A stretch of 26,526 nucleotides of DNA. Source: Acidobacteriota bacterium. Its GTDB lineage: Bacteria; Acidobacteriota; Terriglobia; Bryobacterales; Bryobacteraceae. Positions 1 to 7,727 of this stretch are shown here, piece by piece. The DNA lies in contig JAEZIJ010000106.1 of assembly GCA_023436715.1 (NCBI GenBank), forward strand, positions 1 to 26,526, read 5' to 3'. A program made the position numbers and the translations under genes. Positions within the stretch are counted from its first letter, which is position 1. Each line of letters starts with the position of its first letter. Under the pieces are notes generated by a model, which was given only the letters and a program-made list of their open reading frames with translations, was not told the origin of the DNA and searched no databases.

Positions 1-5
1 CATTC

Positions 6-629
6 ATGGCTTCACCCGCTCAGATCACCGCCAATCGTGCCAACGCCCGCCATTCCACCGGCCCGCGCACCCCGGAAGGCAAAGCCCGCTGCGCCCATAA
101 CGCGCTCCGGCACGGACTCACCGCCGCTCATCTCGTCGTTCGTGATGATGAACGCGGCCGCTTCGAGGACCTTCGCGCTGGGCTGATCGAAGAACTCGAT
201 CCCCAGGGCGCCATGGAAACCCTCGTCTTCAACGAAATCCTCCACGCCGCCTGGAACCTCGACCGCTTCCGCCGCCTCGAAGCCGAGCGCGGCCCCGAGG
301 CTATCGAAAACGATGCCTCCCGCGAGTTCATGGATCGCCTCGCCCGCTACCAGGCCCGCACCCAACGCGCCTTCTACCGCGCGCTCCAGGAACTCCGCAC
401 CCTGCAGACCAATCGCGCGCTGCGATCCCTCAAACTCACTGAAGAAGAGGACGACGCCGTCCCCGCCATGACCGATATCAACGAATTGACAAAACAGACC
501 CGTTCCGAAGTAACTGCCGAGGCCCTGGAGTTGGCGGTCAAGATGGTCGATTACGAGGCCGGCGCCTTCACGCTCAAGGCGATCCGCGACCGCGCCGCCG
601 CCTCGCCGTCCGCCGCGGCCCCGCGCTGA
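6..629 (+). CDS. Conserved protein of unknown function (GPRTPEGKAR family)
   Basis: This 207-residue protein begins with the stretch ITANRANARHSTGPRTPEGK (about residues 7-26), followed by ARCAHNALRHGLTA. I recognise this as the N-terminal signature of a family that recurs, often in several copies per genome, in Acidobacteriota and some other soil bacteria and has no assigned function. The remainder is charged and mostly helical, with many Arg, Glu and Ala residues, no membrane segment and no visible catalytic motif. It lies only five bases from the window edge, so its upstream context is unseen. Nothing links it to the flagellar genes. The repeated occurrence of the family suggests a mobile or repeat-associated gene, which is inference. 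The reading frame is intact and ends in TGA. Confidence 0.75.
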   Translation: MASPAQITANRANARHSTGPRTPEGKARCAHNALRHGLTAAHLVVRDDERGRFEDLRAGLIEELDPQGAMETLVFNEILHAAWNLDRFRRLEAERGPEAIENDASREFMDRLARYQARTQRAFYRALQELRTLQTNRALRSLKLTEEEDDAVPAMTDINELTKQTRSEVTAEALELAVKMVDYEAGAFTLKAIRDRAAASPSAAAPR

Positions 630-634
630 CTCCC

Positions 635-776
635 CTACGCCTTCTTGAACACAACCACTTCCAACGGAGGGAGGGTGATCGATATGCTGTTGTTGCGGCC
701 GTGCGCCTTGACCGGCTCCGAAGCTACGCCCGGGGCGTTGCCCAGGTGCTGCCGCCGAAGATTTCCGATCGCTGTT
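635..776 (-). pseudogene. Probable 3' remnant of a 1,4-alpha-glucan branching enzyme gene
   Basis: Read on the minus strand, the last codons encode LGNAPGVASEPVKAHG followed by RNNSISITLPPLEVVVFKKA and a TAG stop. This closely resembles the C-terminus of GlgB (in E. coli ...NSDSMHYHGSNAGNGG...ASHGRQHSLSLTLPPLATIWL). Just upstream, NSD and EIFGGS are readable in two other frames, as if two single bases had been lost (near 766 and 746). With those restored the segment would read NSD-x-EIFGGS-x-LGNAPGV. No further similarity is seen upstream of about 777, so only some 47 codons survive. The segment sits between two intact plus-strand genes and is most simply the leftover of a deleted or rearranged glgB gene. 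The match is from memory of the family, without an alignment. Confidence 0.55.
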
Positions 777-882
777 AAAAAGGAATCTGCTCTGCCACTT
801 TTAAGTCGCCCGCCCCGCTCACACGATCCGGGTGCGGCAGGATATACTCTGTGGTGGTCCTGAGCGGACCGGACCGGCACGG

Positions 883-1443
883 ATGAAGCAGGAAGAGGCG
901 GCCAAACTCGTTAACAGCTTATTCGAGGATTGGGCTCCGTTTCTTCTCCGTTACGCCGTTCGGATGACGAGGTCTTTCGACTTCGCAGACGACCTCGTGC
1001 AGGAAGTATTTTTCGCTCTGTACCGCGCCCTCCGCGAAGGAAAGCGCATCGACAACCCGAAGGCGTGGACGCTTGGCGCCGTCAGGAACCAGGTCTCGAA
1101 GCACGCCCGATACCTTCAGAGGCACGCGGAGGACCTTGAGCCTTCCGAAACATTGGACCTCATGCCCGCACAGCCGTGCTGGCCCGACGTGGCCGCCGAT
1201 TTCGACGGGGACGCTCCCCTTGACCTTTCCGTATTGAGCGTTCGGGAGGAGGAAGCGCTCTTGCTGCGGCTGCAATCGCTCAAGTACAGGGAGATTGCAG
1301 GCAAGCTGGGTATCAGCACGAAATCGGTGTGCACGCTATTGGCGCGCGCGCTGAAAAAGCTCCAGATTGCATCGCACCCCCCCAAGGCCGGCGAGCCGGT
1401 GCGGCCTCGCAACAGATTCGAGGTGCCCGATGCACTGCAGTGA
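883..1443 (+). CDS. ECF-type RNA polymerase sigma factor
   Basis: This 186-residue protein shows the two domains of sigma-70 family ECF factors. Region 2 spans about residues 20-75, with RYAVRMTR, then FADDLVQEVFFALYRALREG and NPKAWTLGAVRNQVSKHAR, which contact core polymerase and the -10 element. Region 4 spans about residues 112-160, with LSVREEEALLLRLQSLKYRE and IAGKLGISTKSVCTLLARAL, a helix-turn-helix for the -35 element. I chose the ATG at 883 because conserved sequence starts shortly after it; an in-frame ATG at 832 would add 17 residues of no family character. The gene overlaps the anti-sigma gene downstream by 14 bases, so the two are probably translationally coupled. Such pairs respond to envelope or external signals; the signal here cannot be read from sequence. 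No relation to flagellar control is evident. Confidence 0.9.
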   Translation: MKQEEAAKLVNSLFEDWAPFLLRYAVRMTRSFDFADDLVQEVFFALYRALREGKRIDNPKAWTLGAVRNQVSKHARYLQRHAEDLEPSETLDLMPAQPCWPDVAADFDGDAPLDLSVLSVREEEALLLRLQSLKYREIAGKLGISTKSVCTLLARALKKLQIASHPPKAGEPVRPRNRFEVPDALQ

Positions 1444-3205
1444 CGAGGAACTGCTCGCTCACCTCGACGGGGGACTCCCGGCATTCGGCGAACGCCGCGT
1501 GAGCCGCCACCTGAAGTCATGCTGGCGCTGCCGCACGCGTCTCTCCGCGTACGAGAAACAGATTCACCGCCTTGCCACGGCAATGGATGAGTGGCCTTTC
1601 CCGGAGCCGGAGTGGACCAAGGACGCAAAACACAGGCTAAACCAGTCACTGCGGCAGTTTGAAAGTGAGTTTTCAGAACCCCGCTCCCGCGACTTTGGGG
1701 TGTGGGCAGTCCGGGGCAGTGTGGCGGCCGCTGCTCTCATCCTCACTGCCGGCCTCGGATTCTTGTGGATGCAGTATTTCCAGCCGCGGCTTCGTCCGGC
1801 CGACGTGATCGCCCATGCGACTACCGTGGAGCGGGCTCTCTACCGGCAGTCCGTGCATCAGACGTTTTCGATCCAGATTGCGCAGGTTCGGCCAGTGCAG
1901 AAGGCGATCAACACGCAACTGGAGGTCTGGTGCGATCGGGACAGCGGCAAGTTCGCGTCACGGCTGATCGAAACAGGCGGCGGCCTCAAACATGCGTTGT
2001 GGCGGCCCTCGGCGGATGCGGAATTCCTGTACCGGCCTGCCCTGTCCCAATCCGTGACACGGCAGTCACCGCATCAGGCGATGCCGGTATCTCTAGTTTC
2101 ACTGGCGGATTACGGCCTGGAGCCGGAGCAGCTCGAATCCGGATTCATGCGGTGGCTGGAGGGCCGGTCCTGGACGGCGATCTCGTTCGCATCGGATATC
2201 TCGGTGTGGTCGGCCGAGGACGGGACAGTGGTAAAGGCGGAGCGAGTGCCAGGCGATAGCAGTGGTCCCGCAGTTCGCATCACGGCCGAGCGAAAATCCC
2301 GGCGGATGGTAGTGATTTTGACGGTGGATGTGGACTCGAGCACCTACAGGCCGCGCATCCAGAAGCTGCGCTTCGAGACTCCCGAGCGAGCCGTGGAAGT
2401 CCGGCTTGCGGCCACGAACATCAGGCCGGTTCGGCCGGCGGAGGTTGCCTCCAGCGCGTTTCCTCCGGAACTTCGGGTCGGTACCGACAGGCAGGTTGCC
2501 ATACCGTTGCGCGATCGGATTCCGGCCATTCCGCCCGACCCTGCCCGGAATGCCGTAGATGCCGGGCCGGCGTCTCCGGAAATTGAGGCTCACTTTGCCC
2601 TCCACAAAGCCGGGGCGTGCCTGGGCCAGGCAGTCAGGGTCTCCGAAGATTCCGGTGGAACCCGGATCTGGAAGCTGGCCGATGCATCGGGCGGCGAGAT
2701 TGAAGGGTTTACGACTTCCGCTGGAATCGCGCACGTCCTCGGGGCGCTTTCGGATCTGCGCCGCACTCAGTCCGCTCCCGTGCAATTCGAGCAGGCTCCA
2801 CAGCCGCTTGTTGCCGCGCTCCGGCACGCCTGGGCCATTCAGCAACTGGCTGCGGATTTCCCACATCAGCGGACGCAGGGCATGTCTGTGAGCTCGCGCC
2901 GCTTGCTTGCGACGATGTTGCGCGAGCACATCGCGTCGGCTCGCAAGGCCTACTCTGAGCTTGGATTGGCTGTGTCTCCCTCCGCGGACCGCCGGCCCGG
3001 CGATTCGGATTGGCGGCGATCCACCTCCGTCCTGCTTGAGAGTCTGACGCGGTTGGGGCAGGTGTTGCAGCTTCAGCCACCCGGAGATGATCTCCAGCAA
3101 TTGAGTGCGACGGTCGACACTCGAATGCGGTGGATTGCGGATGGCATCTCCGTCGAAGCCCGGGAAGTTGGCGCCGGCCTCAGTGCAAGGAGGCGTCCTC
3201 GATAG
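1430..3205 (+). CDS. Zinc-finger membrane anti-sigma factor with large extracytoplasmic region
   Basis: This 591-residue protein is the likely anti-sigma partner of the overlapping ECF factor. Its N-terminus carries the H-x3-C-x2-C zinc anti-sigma motif (RHLKSCWRC, with His27, Cys31 and Cys34), which holds the sigma factor inactive at the cytoplasmic face. One transmembrane helix follows at about residues 96-114 (GSVAAAALILTAGLGFLWM). The remaining 470 or so residues would lie outside the inner membrane; they are unusually long for an anti-sigma factor and I recognise no domain in them. A plausible role is direct sensing of an envelope signal. I used the ATG at 1430 (MHCSDEELLAHLDGG) because this is where zinc-finger anti-sigma factors normally begin; an in-frame ATG at 1367 lies inside the sigma gene. 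The stop is TAG at 3203-3205. Confidence 0.82.
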   Translation: MHCSDEELLAHLDGGLPAFGERRVSRHLKSCWRCRTRLSAYEKQIHRLATAMDEWPFPEPEWTKDAKHRLNQSLRQFESEFSEPRSRDFGVWAVRGSVAAAALILTAGLGFLWMQYFQPRLRPADVIAHATTVERALYRQSVHQTFSIQIAQVRPVQKAINTQLEVWCDRDSGKFASRLIETGGGLKHALWRPSADAEFLYRPALSQSVTRQSPHQAMPVSLVSLADYGLEPEQLESGFMRWLEGRSWTAISFASDISVWSAEDGTVVKAERVPGDSSGPAVRITAERKSRRMVVILTVDVDSSTYRPRIQKLRFETPERAVEVRLAATNIRPVRPAEVASSAFPPELRVGTDRQVAIPLRDRIPAIPPDPARNAVDAGPASPEIEAHFALHKAGACLGQAVRVSEDSGGTRIWKLADASGGEIEGFTTSAGIAHVLGALSDLRRTQSAPVQFEQAPQPLVAALRHAWAIQQLAADFPHQRTQGMSVSSRRLLATMLREHIASARKAYSELGLAVSPSADRRPGDSDWRRSTSVLLESLTRLGQVLQLQPPGDDLQQLSATVDTRMRWIADGISVEAREVGAGLSARRRPR

Positions 3206-3248
3206 CTACCGAGTATCCTAATGTTTTACACTTTGCGGGAGGTCATCG

Positions 3249-3740
3249 ATGAGCTTTCGAATTGTGATCGTATCTGGATTCCTTGCGCTGTTGGTCTGCC
3301 CGTCGGGCGCTCAGACGGCGAGATCCGGTGCTCCATGGACAGGAACGATAACGGCGACCATCAATGCTACAGACACGGACTTCACCTCCGTGGGCACCAT
3401 GAACTGCAATTTGACGGGCTCGTCTGCCCGGTGCACCTATACGTTGACCTCGAAATCCTCAGGGAAGGTTTCTTACGTCATGACGGATACGGCCACGCAG
3501 GATCATTTGCAGGTCTCGATCATCCCAGCAGCGGGTGAGTGGAAGATGCGGGTGGCAGCCTTCATAAGCAGAGGGACTAAGACCATTACGGCCAACGGCA
3601 AGTCGCTCAGCGGAGGCGACGTTGCTGTACAGGCCCCTAACTGGGAGGTTCCCATCCCAGCGCCTGGTAACCCGAACAAGCTCTCTGGTTCCTGGAAGAA
3701 TCCCTTGGGCGACATCATCAAATGGGAACTGAGCCGGTAG
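3249..3740 (+). CDS. Small secreted protein of unknown function
   Basis: This 163-residue protein starts with a clear signal peptide (MSFRIVIVSGFLALLVCPSGA, cleavage probably near residue 21-23), so it should reach the periplasm or beyond. The mature part is rich in Thr, Ser and Gly and alternates in a way typical of a beta-sandwich. It has two cysteines (in MNCNLTGSSARCTYTL) that could form a disulphide. It ends with GSWKNPLGDIIKWELSR, reminiscent of small lipocalin-like or beta-barrel proteins, but I do not recognise a family. A good ribosome site (GGGAGG) precedes the ATG by about six bases. It lies 43 bases after the anti-sigma gene on the same strand and could be a target or co-transcribed partner of that sigma system, which is inference. 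Confidence 0.7.
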   Translation: MSFRIVIVSGFLALLVCPSGAQTARSGAPWTGTITATINATDTDFTSVGTMNCNLTGSSARCTYTLTSKSSGKVSYVMTDTATQDHLQVSIIPAAGEWKMRVAAFISRGTKTITANGKSLSGGDVAVQAPNWEVPIPAPGNPNKLSGSWKNPLGDIIKWELSR

Positions 3741-3774
3741 CAAGCGCCGGCTAGGTCCGTGGTAGTGTTCAGAC

Positions 3775-4329
3775 TCACTCGGCGATCTCGCGTATGACGC
3801 GGCAAGGATTTCCTGCTGCGAAGACATTTTCGGGGACGTCGCGCGTGACCACGCTGCCCGCGCCGATCACTGCGCGCGAACCTATGTGCACGCCGGGAAG
3901 AATGATCGCACCGCCCCCAACCCATACATCGGATCCGATCTCAACGGGTTTTCCGAACTCCTGCCGGCGGCGTAGTGATGCGTTGAACGGATGCATCGGA
4001 GTGTAGACCTGGACCGCTGGCCCGAAGAGCGTGTAGTCGCCGATTCGGACCGAACAAACGTCGAGTACCACGCAGTTGAAATTGAAGAAAACCCGCTCAC
4101 CCAGGTAAATATTCGATCCGTAGTCGCAATAAAATGGCGGTTGCATCCAGACGGTAGGACCACCGCTGCCGAAGAGCGCGGTTAGAACGCGCCGGCGCTC
4201 CTGCTGCTCGCCTTCGCGAGTACCGTTAAGCAACTTGCAGAGATCTCTAGCTCTCTCACGGGCGGCGACGAGCTCGGGATCAAAGGGGTCGTACAGTTCC
4301 CCCGCCAGCATCTTCTCACGCTCGGTCAT
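3775..4329 (-). CDS. maa: Maltose O-acetyltransferase-type sugar acetyltransferase
   Basis: This 184-residue protein belongs to the left-handed beta-helix (hexapeptide repeat) acetyltransferases of the Maa/LacA/NodL group, which move an acetyl group from acetyl-CoA to a sugar hydroxyl in the cytoplasm. The N-terminal Maa domain reads EREKMLAGELYDPFDPEL. The motif FYCDYGSNIYLGERVFFNFN with CVVLD follows at about residues 66-90, and the catalytic His is in YTPMHPF (His113). The repeats IGSDVWVGGGAIILPGVHIG and SRAVIGAGSVVTRDVPENVF follow, then the end motif AGNPCRVIREI. Length and ends match the family. It faces away from the flagellin gene and converges on the small secreted-protein gene. The true acceptor sugar cannot be deduced, so the symbol is provisional. 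Confidence 0.88.
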   Translation of the reverse strand: MTEREKMLAGELYDPFDPELVAARERARDLCKLLNGTREGEQQERRRVLTALFGSGGPTVWMQPPFYCDYGSNIYLGERVFFNFNCVVLDVCSVRIGDYTLFGPAVQVYTPMHPFNASLRRRQEFGKPVEIGSDVWVGGGAIILPGVHIGSRAVIGAGSVVTRDVPENVFAAGNPCRVIREIAE

Positions 4330-4410
4330 GAATCCCCCGCCGTTATTATGCTTGAGGACCTGAACTCAGTGACGGTGCCGGGCGCTATGGCGTCGTGATC
4401 GCGGTGTTGG

Positions 4411-4424
4411 GGCACCCTTGCTGC
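4411..4424 (+). promoter_or_regulatory. Weak sigma-54-like -24/-12 element upstream of fliC
   Basis: GGGCAC (4410-4415), five bases, then CTGC (4421-4424) matches TGGCAC-N5-TTGC at eight of ten positions, with the required GG-N10-GC spacing. Start of transcription would be near 4436, giving a leader of about 120 bases before fliC. A match of this quality has a fair chance of arising by accident in a GC-rich gap of this size. Confidence 0.3.
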
Positions 4425-4521
4425 GCCGGGCGTGGGGGCAGATTCTTTCGAGCGGCAGAAACGCGTCTCAAAAAAAGCTCTAATCCGGCTTGAATTGTTC
4501 GACAACATAGCAGAGTGCAAA

Positions 4522-4537
4522 GCGGCATAAATGCCGC
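4522..4537 (+). promoter_or_regulatory. Perfect hairpin in the flagellin leader, just before the ribosome site
   Basis: GCGGCATAAATGCCGC is a perfect six-base-pair stem (GCGGCA/TGCCGC) with loop TAAA. It ends four bases before the ribosome-binding site AAGGAGG (4541-4547) of fliC, whose ATG is at 4558. A small stem here could stabilise the abundant flagellin mRNA or be a site for a translational regulator. Which of these applies is inference. Confidence 0.45.
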
Positions 4538-4557
4538 AATAAGGAGGTAGTGACGGG

Positions 4558-6021
4558 ATGTCGTATTCTATTCAAACCAATGTGGATTCCACCATAGCCC
4601 AGGAACATCTGCGGGTGAACGGGGATTTCCAGAGCCGGACGATTCAGCGGTTGACATCCGGATATCGCATCAACAGCTCGGGCGACGACGCCGCCGGACT
4701 GGCGGTCGCGAACAAGTTTCGCACCGATGTGGCCGAGCTCCAACAGGGCGTGCGCAACGCCAATGACGGCATCAGCGCCCTCCAGATCGTCGATGGGGGG
4801 CTCAGCAATATTTCGAAAATGCTGGACCGGCTGAAGACGCTGGCCACGCAGTCCGCGTCGGCGACTTTCAGTGGAAGCCGCCAGACGCTGAATGCGGAAT
4901 ATCAAACGCTGCTTGGCGAAATCGACCGCCAGGCGCAGAATATCGGCCTCGGCACGGGCGCGGTCGGGGGCCGTTACGGCAGTAAGATCGACGTGTATAT
5001 CGGCGGTGGCGCGGGGCTTCAGTCCAACGCGAAGGTGTCGGTGGACCTGCAAGGCAGCAGGGTCGATTCGCAGGGCCTCGGGATACTGTCGACGAACATC
5101 CTCGGCGGCGCGGGCGTCGTGCTCGACAATACGGTCAACCTGAATACCGCTGGGCCTTTCCTGGCGGGCGGCACGCAAGATTTCATGTTCGAGACGACCG
5201 CCGGAAAGAAGACCGTCACGATCAGTGGGGGGACCAACGGAGTCACCGCGCAGGAAGCGCTCGACCAGTTCAACCAGCAGCTCGACGGTACGGGAATTTC
5301 GGCGCAGGTGGACGCGAACGGCAACCTGAGCTTCTACGGCGACAAAGTGGCGTTCAACGTGTACACCAACGCCACCGGCGGCACTGCCGGCACGGATCTG
5401 GCAGCAGTCAGCCTGTCGGCCGGGAACTCCAACATGTACTCCCTGGCCGGAACGGTGGACTTTACGGCGGACCCCCTGGCTGCGCCCGCGACCATGAGCG
5501 TCACGGTCAACGGCTCCACTGTTACCGTCAACTTCGCGGGCACCGACACAGTTGACAACATCATCAGCAAGTCCAATGCTGCGCTGAATATGTACGGCGT
5601 ATACGCCGTCAAGAACTCCGTCGGGACCGGATTTGACCTTCAGGGGACGTCGAAGTTCGACGTGACGGGCGACGCTGAAGTCACCGCGGGCGGTATCTCG
5701 GCCGACCCCACTGCCCCGGCGGGAACATCCAATATCAGCAACGCACTTGGCGCGCTGAGTGCGCTGACGGCGGCGGTGACGAACCTCGGCGCGGTGCAAG
5801 GCAAGATCGGTACCGGTCAGAACCAGTTGCAGTACGCTATCCAGCTTGCACAATCGCAGATTGCAAGCTTCTCGGCCGCCGAATCGCGCATCCGCGATGC
5901 CGACATCGCGGCCGAAGCGGCGAACCTGACCAAGGCGCAGGTGCTGCAGCAGTCTTCCCTTGCGGCGCTCTCGACGGCCAACTCGGCTCCGCAGGCGATC
6001 ATGAGCCTGCTTCGCCAGTAG
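4558..6021 (+). CDS. fliC: Flagellin, filament subunit
   Basis: This 487-residue protein forms the filament. The conserved N-terminal D0/D1 region covers about residues 1-150 (QRLTSGYRINSSGDDAAGLA, NANDGISALQIVDGGLSNI), and the C-terminal D1/D0 about 400-487 (SRIRDADIAAEAANLTKAQV, ending APQAIMSLLRQ). Residues 150-400 are variable and surface-exposed, with stretches such as TVTISGGTNGVTAQEALDQF that resemble flagellin_IN repeats. There is no cysteine. The positions aligning with Salmonella Arg90, Leu94 and Glu114, read by TLR5, are kept here as Arg91, Leu95 and Glu114. A strong AAGGAGG site precedes the ATG. A hairpin (6038-6064) separates it from fliD. No fliS or fliW gene is nearby. Confidence 0.97.
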   Translation: MSYSIQTNVDSTIAQEHLRVNGDFQSRTIQRLTSGYRINSSGDDAAGLAVANKFRTDVAELQQGVRNANDGISALQIVDGGLSNISKMLDRLKTLATQSASATFSGSRQTLNAEYQTLLGEIDRQAQNIGLGTGAVGGRYGSKIDVYIGGGAGLQSNAKVSVDLQGSRVDSQGLGILSTNILGGAGVVLDNTVNLNTAGPFLAGGTQDFMFETTAGKKTVTISGGTNGVTAQEALDQFNQQLDGTGISAQVDANGNLSFYGDKVAFNVYTNATGGTAGTDLAAVSLSAGNSNMYSLAGTVDFTADPLAAPATMSVTVNGSTVTVNFAGTDTVDNIISKSNAALNMYGVYAVKNSVGTGFDLQGTSKFDVTGDAEVTAGGISADPTAPAGTSNISNALGALSALTAAVTNLGAVQGKIGTGQNQLQYAIQLAQSQIASFSAAESRIRDADIAAEAANLTKAQVLQQSSLAALSTANSAPQAIMSLLRQ

Positions 6022-6037
6022 CCTCGTTAATCCCCGT

Positions 6038-6064
6038 GGACCGGTCTCCGGGCGAGGCCGGTCC
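6038..6064 (+). terminator. Strong hairpin between fliC and fliD, possible attenuator
   Basis: GGACCGG at 6038-6044 pairs with CCGGTCC at 6058-6064. The stem continues inward through a T-G wobble and CTC/GAG, giving about 11 pairs around a five-base loop. The following sequence (AACTTCTCTT) is only moderately T-rich. It could end part of the fliC transcripts, letting flagellin outnumber the cap protein, or simply protect the 3' end of fliC mRNA. Confidence 0.45.
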
Positions 6065-6087
6065 AACTTCTCTTCAAGGGCCTTCTT

Positions 6088-7413
6088 ATGAGTAATACTG
6101 CCATCTTCTCCGGCAGCAGCCGGTACGCGCAGGACTTCCAGCAAGTTATCGAACGCGCTGTAGCCATCGCTTCCCTCCCGATTACACAGCTCGCCAGCCA
6201 GAAGATGGCACTGGGGCAGAAGCAGGACGCCTACGGGGTCATCAGCGAGAAGATCGCCGCCGTCAACAACGCCGTTCAGGGGTTGAAGGCGGCCGTGGGC
6301 GGCAGTTCCTACACCACGAACACCTCAAACAGTTCCGTAGCAACCGCTACCGCAAGCGCCGGAACGCTGACGGGGACGTACTCGATCACGGTGGAGGACG
6401 CGGGCGCCTTCACACGCCTGGTGAGCGACGGCGGCCTGGCCGCGCAACTCGCAACGGGGGCGGAGTTCAGTCTCAAGGTGGATGGCGATACCATCCAGAT
6501 CAAGCCCGAGGCCCCCACCCTGCAAGGGCTGGCCACGGCGATCAACGCCGCGCGCCACGGAGTGCAGGCGAGCATCATCAACCTCGGCTCCGCCTCGGCC
6601 CCGGATTACCGGCTCTCACTGCAAAGCACGGCGGTGGCCAATGTGGACGTTCAACTCGATTGCGGGGCGGACAACCTGGTCAGCACGCTCGTCGCCGGGA
6701 GAAACGCCACGTACCGCGTCAACGGGCAGCCGGTCGCGCCGGCGGAGGCGCTCTCCTCGAACACGCGCAGTGTGGCTGTAGCTCCCGGGCTGGTGGTGAA
6801 CATAGCCCAAACGGGCACCGCCGATATCGAGGTCTGCCGCAGTACCTCGCCGGTGGCGGCGTCGCTCGGCTCGCTGGTCAACGCCTACAACAACGCGGTA
6901 GGGGAACTTGGCAAGCATCGCGGCCAGGCGGGAGGAGCCCTTGCCGGCGACAGCCAGGTCCTGACCATCTCCTCCGGGTTGCGCGAGATCCTCAACTACT
7001 CCGCCGGCTCGGGAAACGTGAAGTCTCTCGCCGACCTGGGCCTCCGCTTCGACAGCCGGGGCTTACTGACCCTGGACAGTTCGGCGTTGGCGGGCGTGGA
7101 TGTTTCCGACATCGAAAAGTTCCTCGGGGACGGCTCAGGTTCAGGCTTCCTGGCGAGTGCAAACCGTCCGCTGAACGGGCTGGGGGCCTCCGGGGACGGA
7201 CTGCTGCGGACGACGCTCGATGGAATCGCCTCCCAGATCTCCCGCCAGGACGAGCTGATCGCCGTCAAGCAGGAGCGCGCGGATCAACTGCGCGAAAGCC
7301 TGAATGCGAAGATGGCCGCGGCGGACGCGCTCATTGCTTCCATGGAGCAGCAGGTCACCTATTTCACCAGTCTGTTCGATTCGATGAAATCCGATGCCCA
7401 ACGAATGCGCTGA
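6088..7413 (+). CDS. fliD: Flagellar filament cap protein
   Basis: This 441-residue protein fits FliD, the capping protein that sits at the filament tip and guides addition of flagellin. The N-terminal helical part (VIERAVAIASLPITQLASQK, about residues 20-39) is the family's FliD_N region. The middle is beta-rich and contains a flagellin_IN-like segment (LQGLATAINAARHGVQASII, about 145-164). The C-terminal part, from about residue 205, ends in heptad-rich helices (RQDELIAVKQERADQLRESL, MEQQVTYFTSLFDSM) typical of FliD_C. Length is within the usual 430-480 range. It lies 66 bases after fliC on the same strand. Its last 20 bases overlap a small unassigned gene. FliT, the usual FliD chaperone, is not otherwise seen nearby. 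Confidence 0.93.
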   Translation: MSNTAIFSGSSRYAQDFQQVIERAVAIASLPITQLASQKMALGQKQDAYGVISEKIAAVNNAVQGLKAAVGGSSYTTNTSNSSVATATASAGTLTGTYSITVEDAGAFTRLVSDGGLAAQLATGAEFSLKVDGDTIQIKPEAPTLQGLATAINAARHGVQASIINLGSASAPDYRLSLQSTAVANVDVQLDCGADNLVSTLVAGRNATYRVNGQPVAPAEALSSNTRSVAVAPGLVVNIAQTGTADIEVCRSTSPVAASLGSLVNAYNNAVGELGKHRGQAGGALAGDSQVLTISSGLREILNYSAGSGNVKSLADLGLRFDSRGLLTLDSSALAGVDVSDIEKFLGDGSGSGFLASANRPLNGLGASGDGLLRTTLDGIASQISRQDELIAVKQERADQLRESLNAKMAAADALIASMEQQVTYFTSLFDSMKSDAQRMR

Positions 7414-7717
7414 TCCCGTCGCTCGAATACGCGAATCCGAGGCGCGCCTGCGGGAAGCGCTTGAATCCGAGCTTCTCGGGCGCGCCGCCGAGAGCCTGGC
7501 GGAGTATCGCATGCGTTTCGAGGAGGTCTGGAACCGGCTTTCTTCCGAGGAGCGCCGCCGCTCGGATCTTCCCACACAGGCGCTCAGCCTGATGGAATGG
7601 GCGCGGTCGGTGGCAGTCTCGGTCCGGGCGTCCACGCTGGAGCAGAGGCGCGCGCAGGCGCGCCCCGATCCGTATCGCGAAACGGGAAAGCGGAAAACCT
7701 GGCAGCTCACTATCTGA
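7394..7717 (+). CDS. Small helical protein of unknown family after fliD
   Basis: This 107-residue, charged, almost wholly helical protein starts inside the end of fliD (20-base overlap), so the two are probably translationally coupled. I do not recognise the family. Visible features are a heptad-like N-terminal helix (ARIRESEARLREALESELLG), a middle segment with Trp (YRMRFEEVWNRLSSEERRRS) and a basic tail. Size, helicity and position after fliC-fliD are those expected of an export chaperone such as FliS or FliT, but no FliS or FliT motif is clear. The upstream sequence has no strong ribosome site, which fits coupling to fliD. An intrinsic terminator begins ten bases after its stop. It could instead be a lineage-specific motility protein. 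Confidence 0.65.
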   Translation: MPNECADPVARIRESEARLREALESELLGRAAESLAEYRMRFEEVWNRLSSEERRRSDLPTQALSLMEWARSVAVSVRASTLEQRRAQARPDPYRETGKRKTWQLTI

Positions 7718-7727
7718 CGCGGGCAGG

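Noticed and set aside
4440..4557. Sigma-28 promoter before fliC
   Set aside because: I looked for TAAA-N15-GCCGATAA before flagellin, where it would be expected, but the best candidate (TTCGACAA near 4497) matches poorly in both boxes.
4480..6144. Long minus-strand open frame (554 codons) opposite fliC
   Set aside because: It is the antisense of a clear flagellin gene and has an Arg/Val/His-rich composition typical of GC-rich shadow frames, with no recognisable motif.
7394..7717. Calling the gene after fliD fliS or fliT
   Set aside because: Position and size fit, but I cannot see the family motifs, so a symbol would be a guess.
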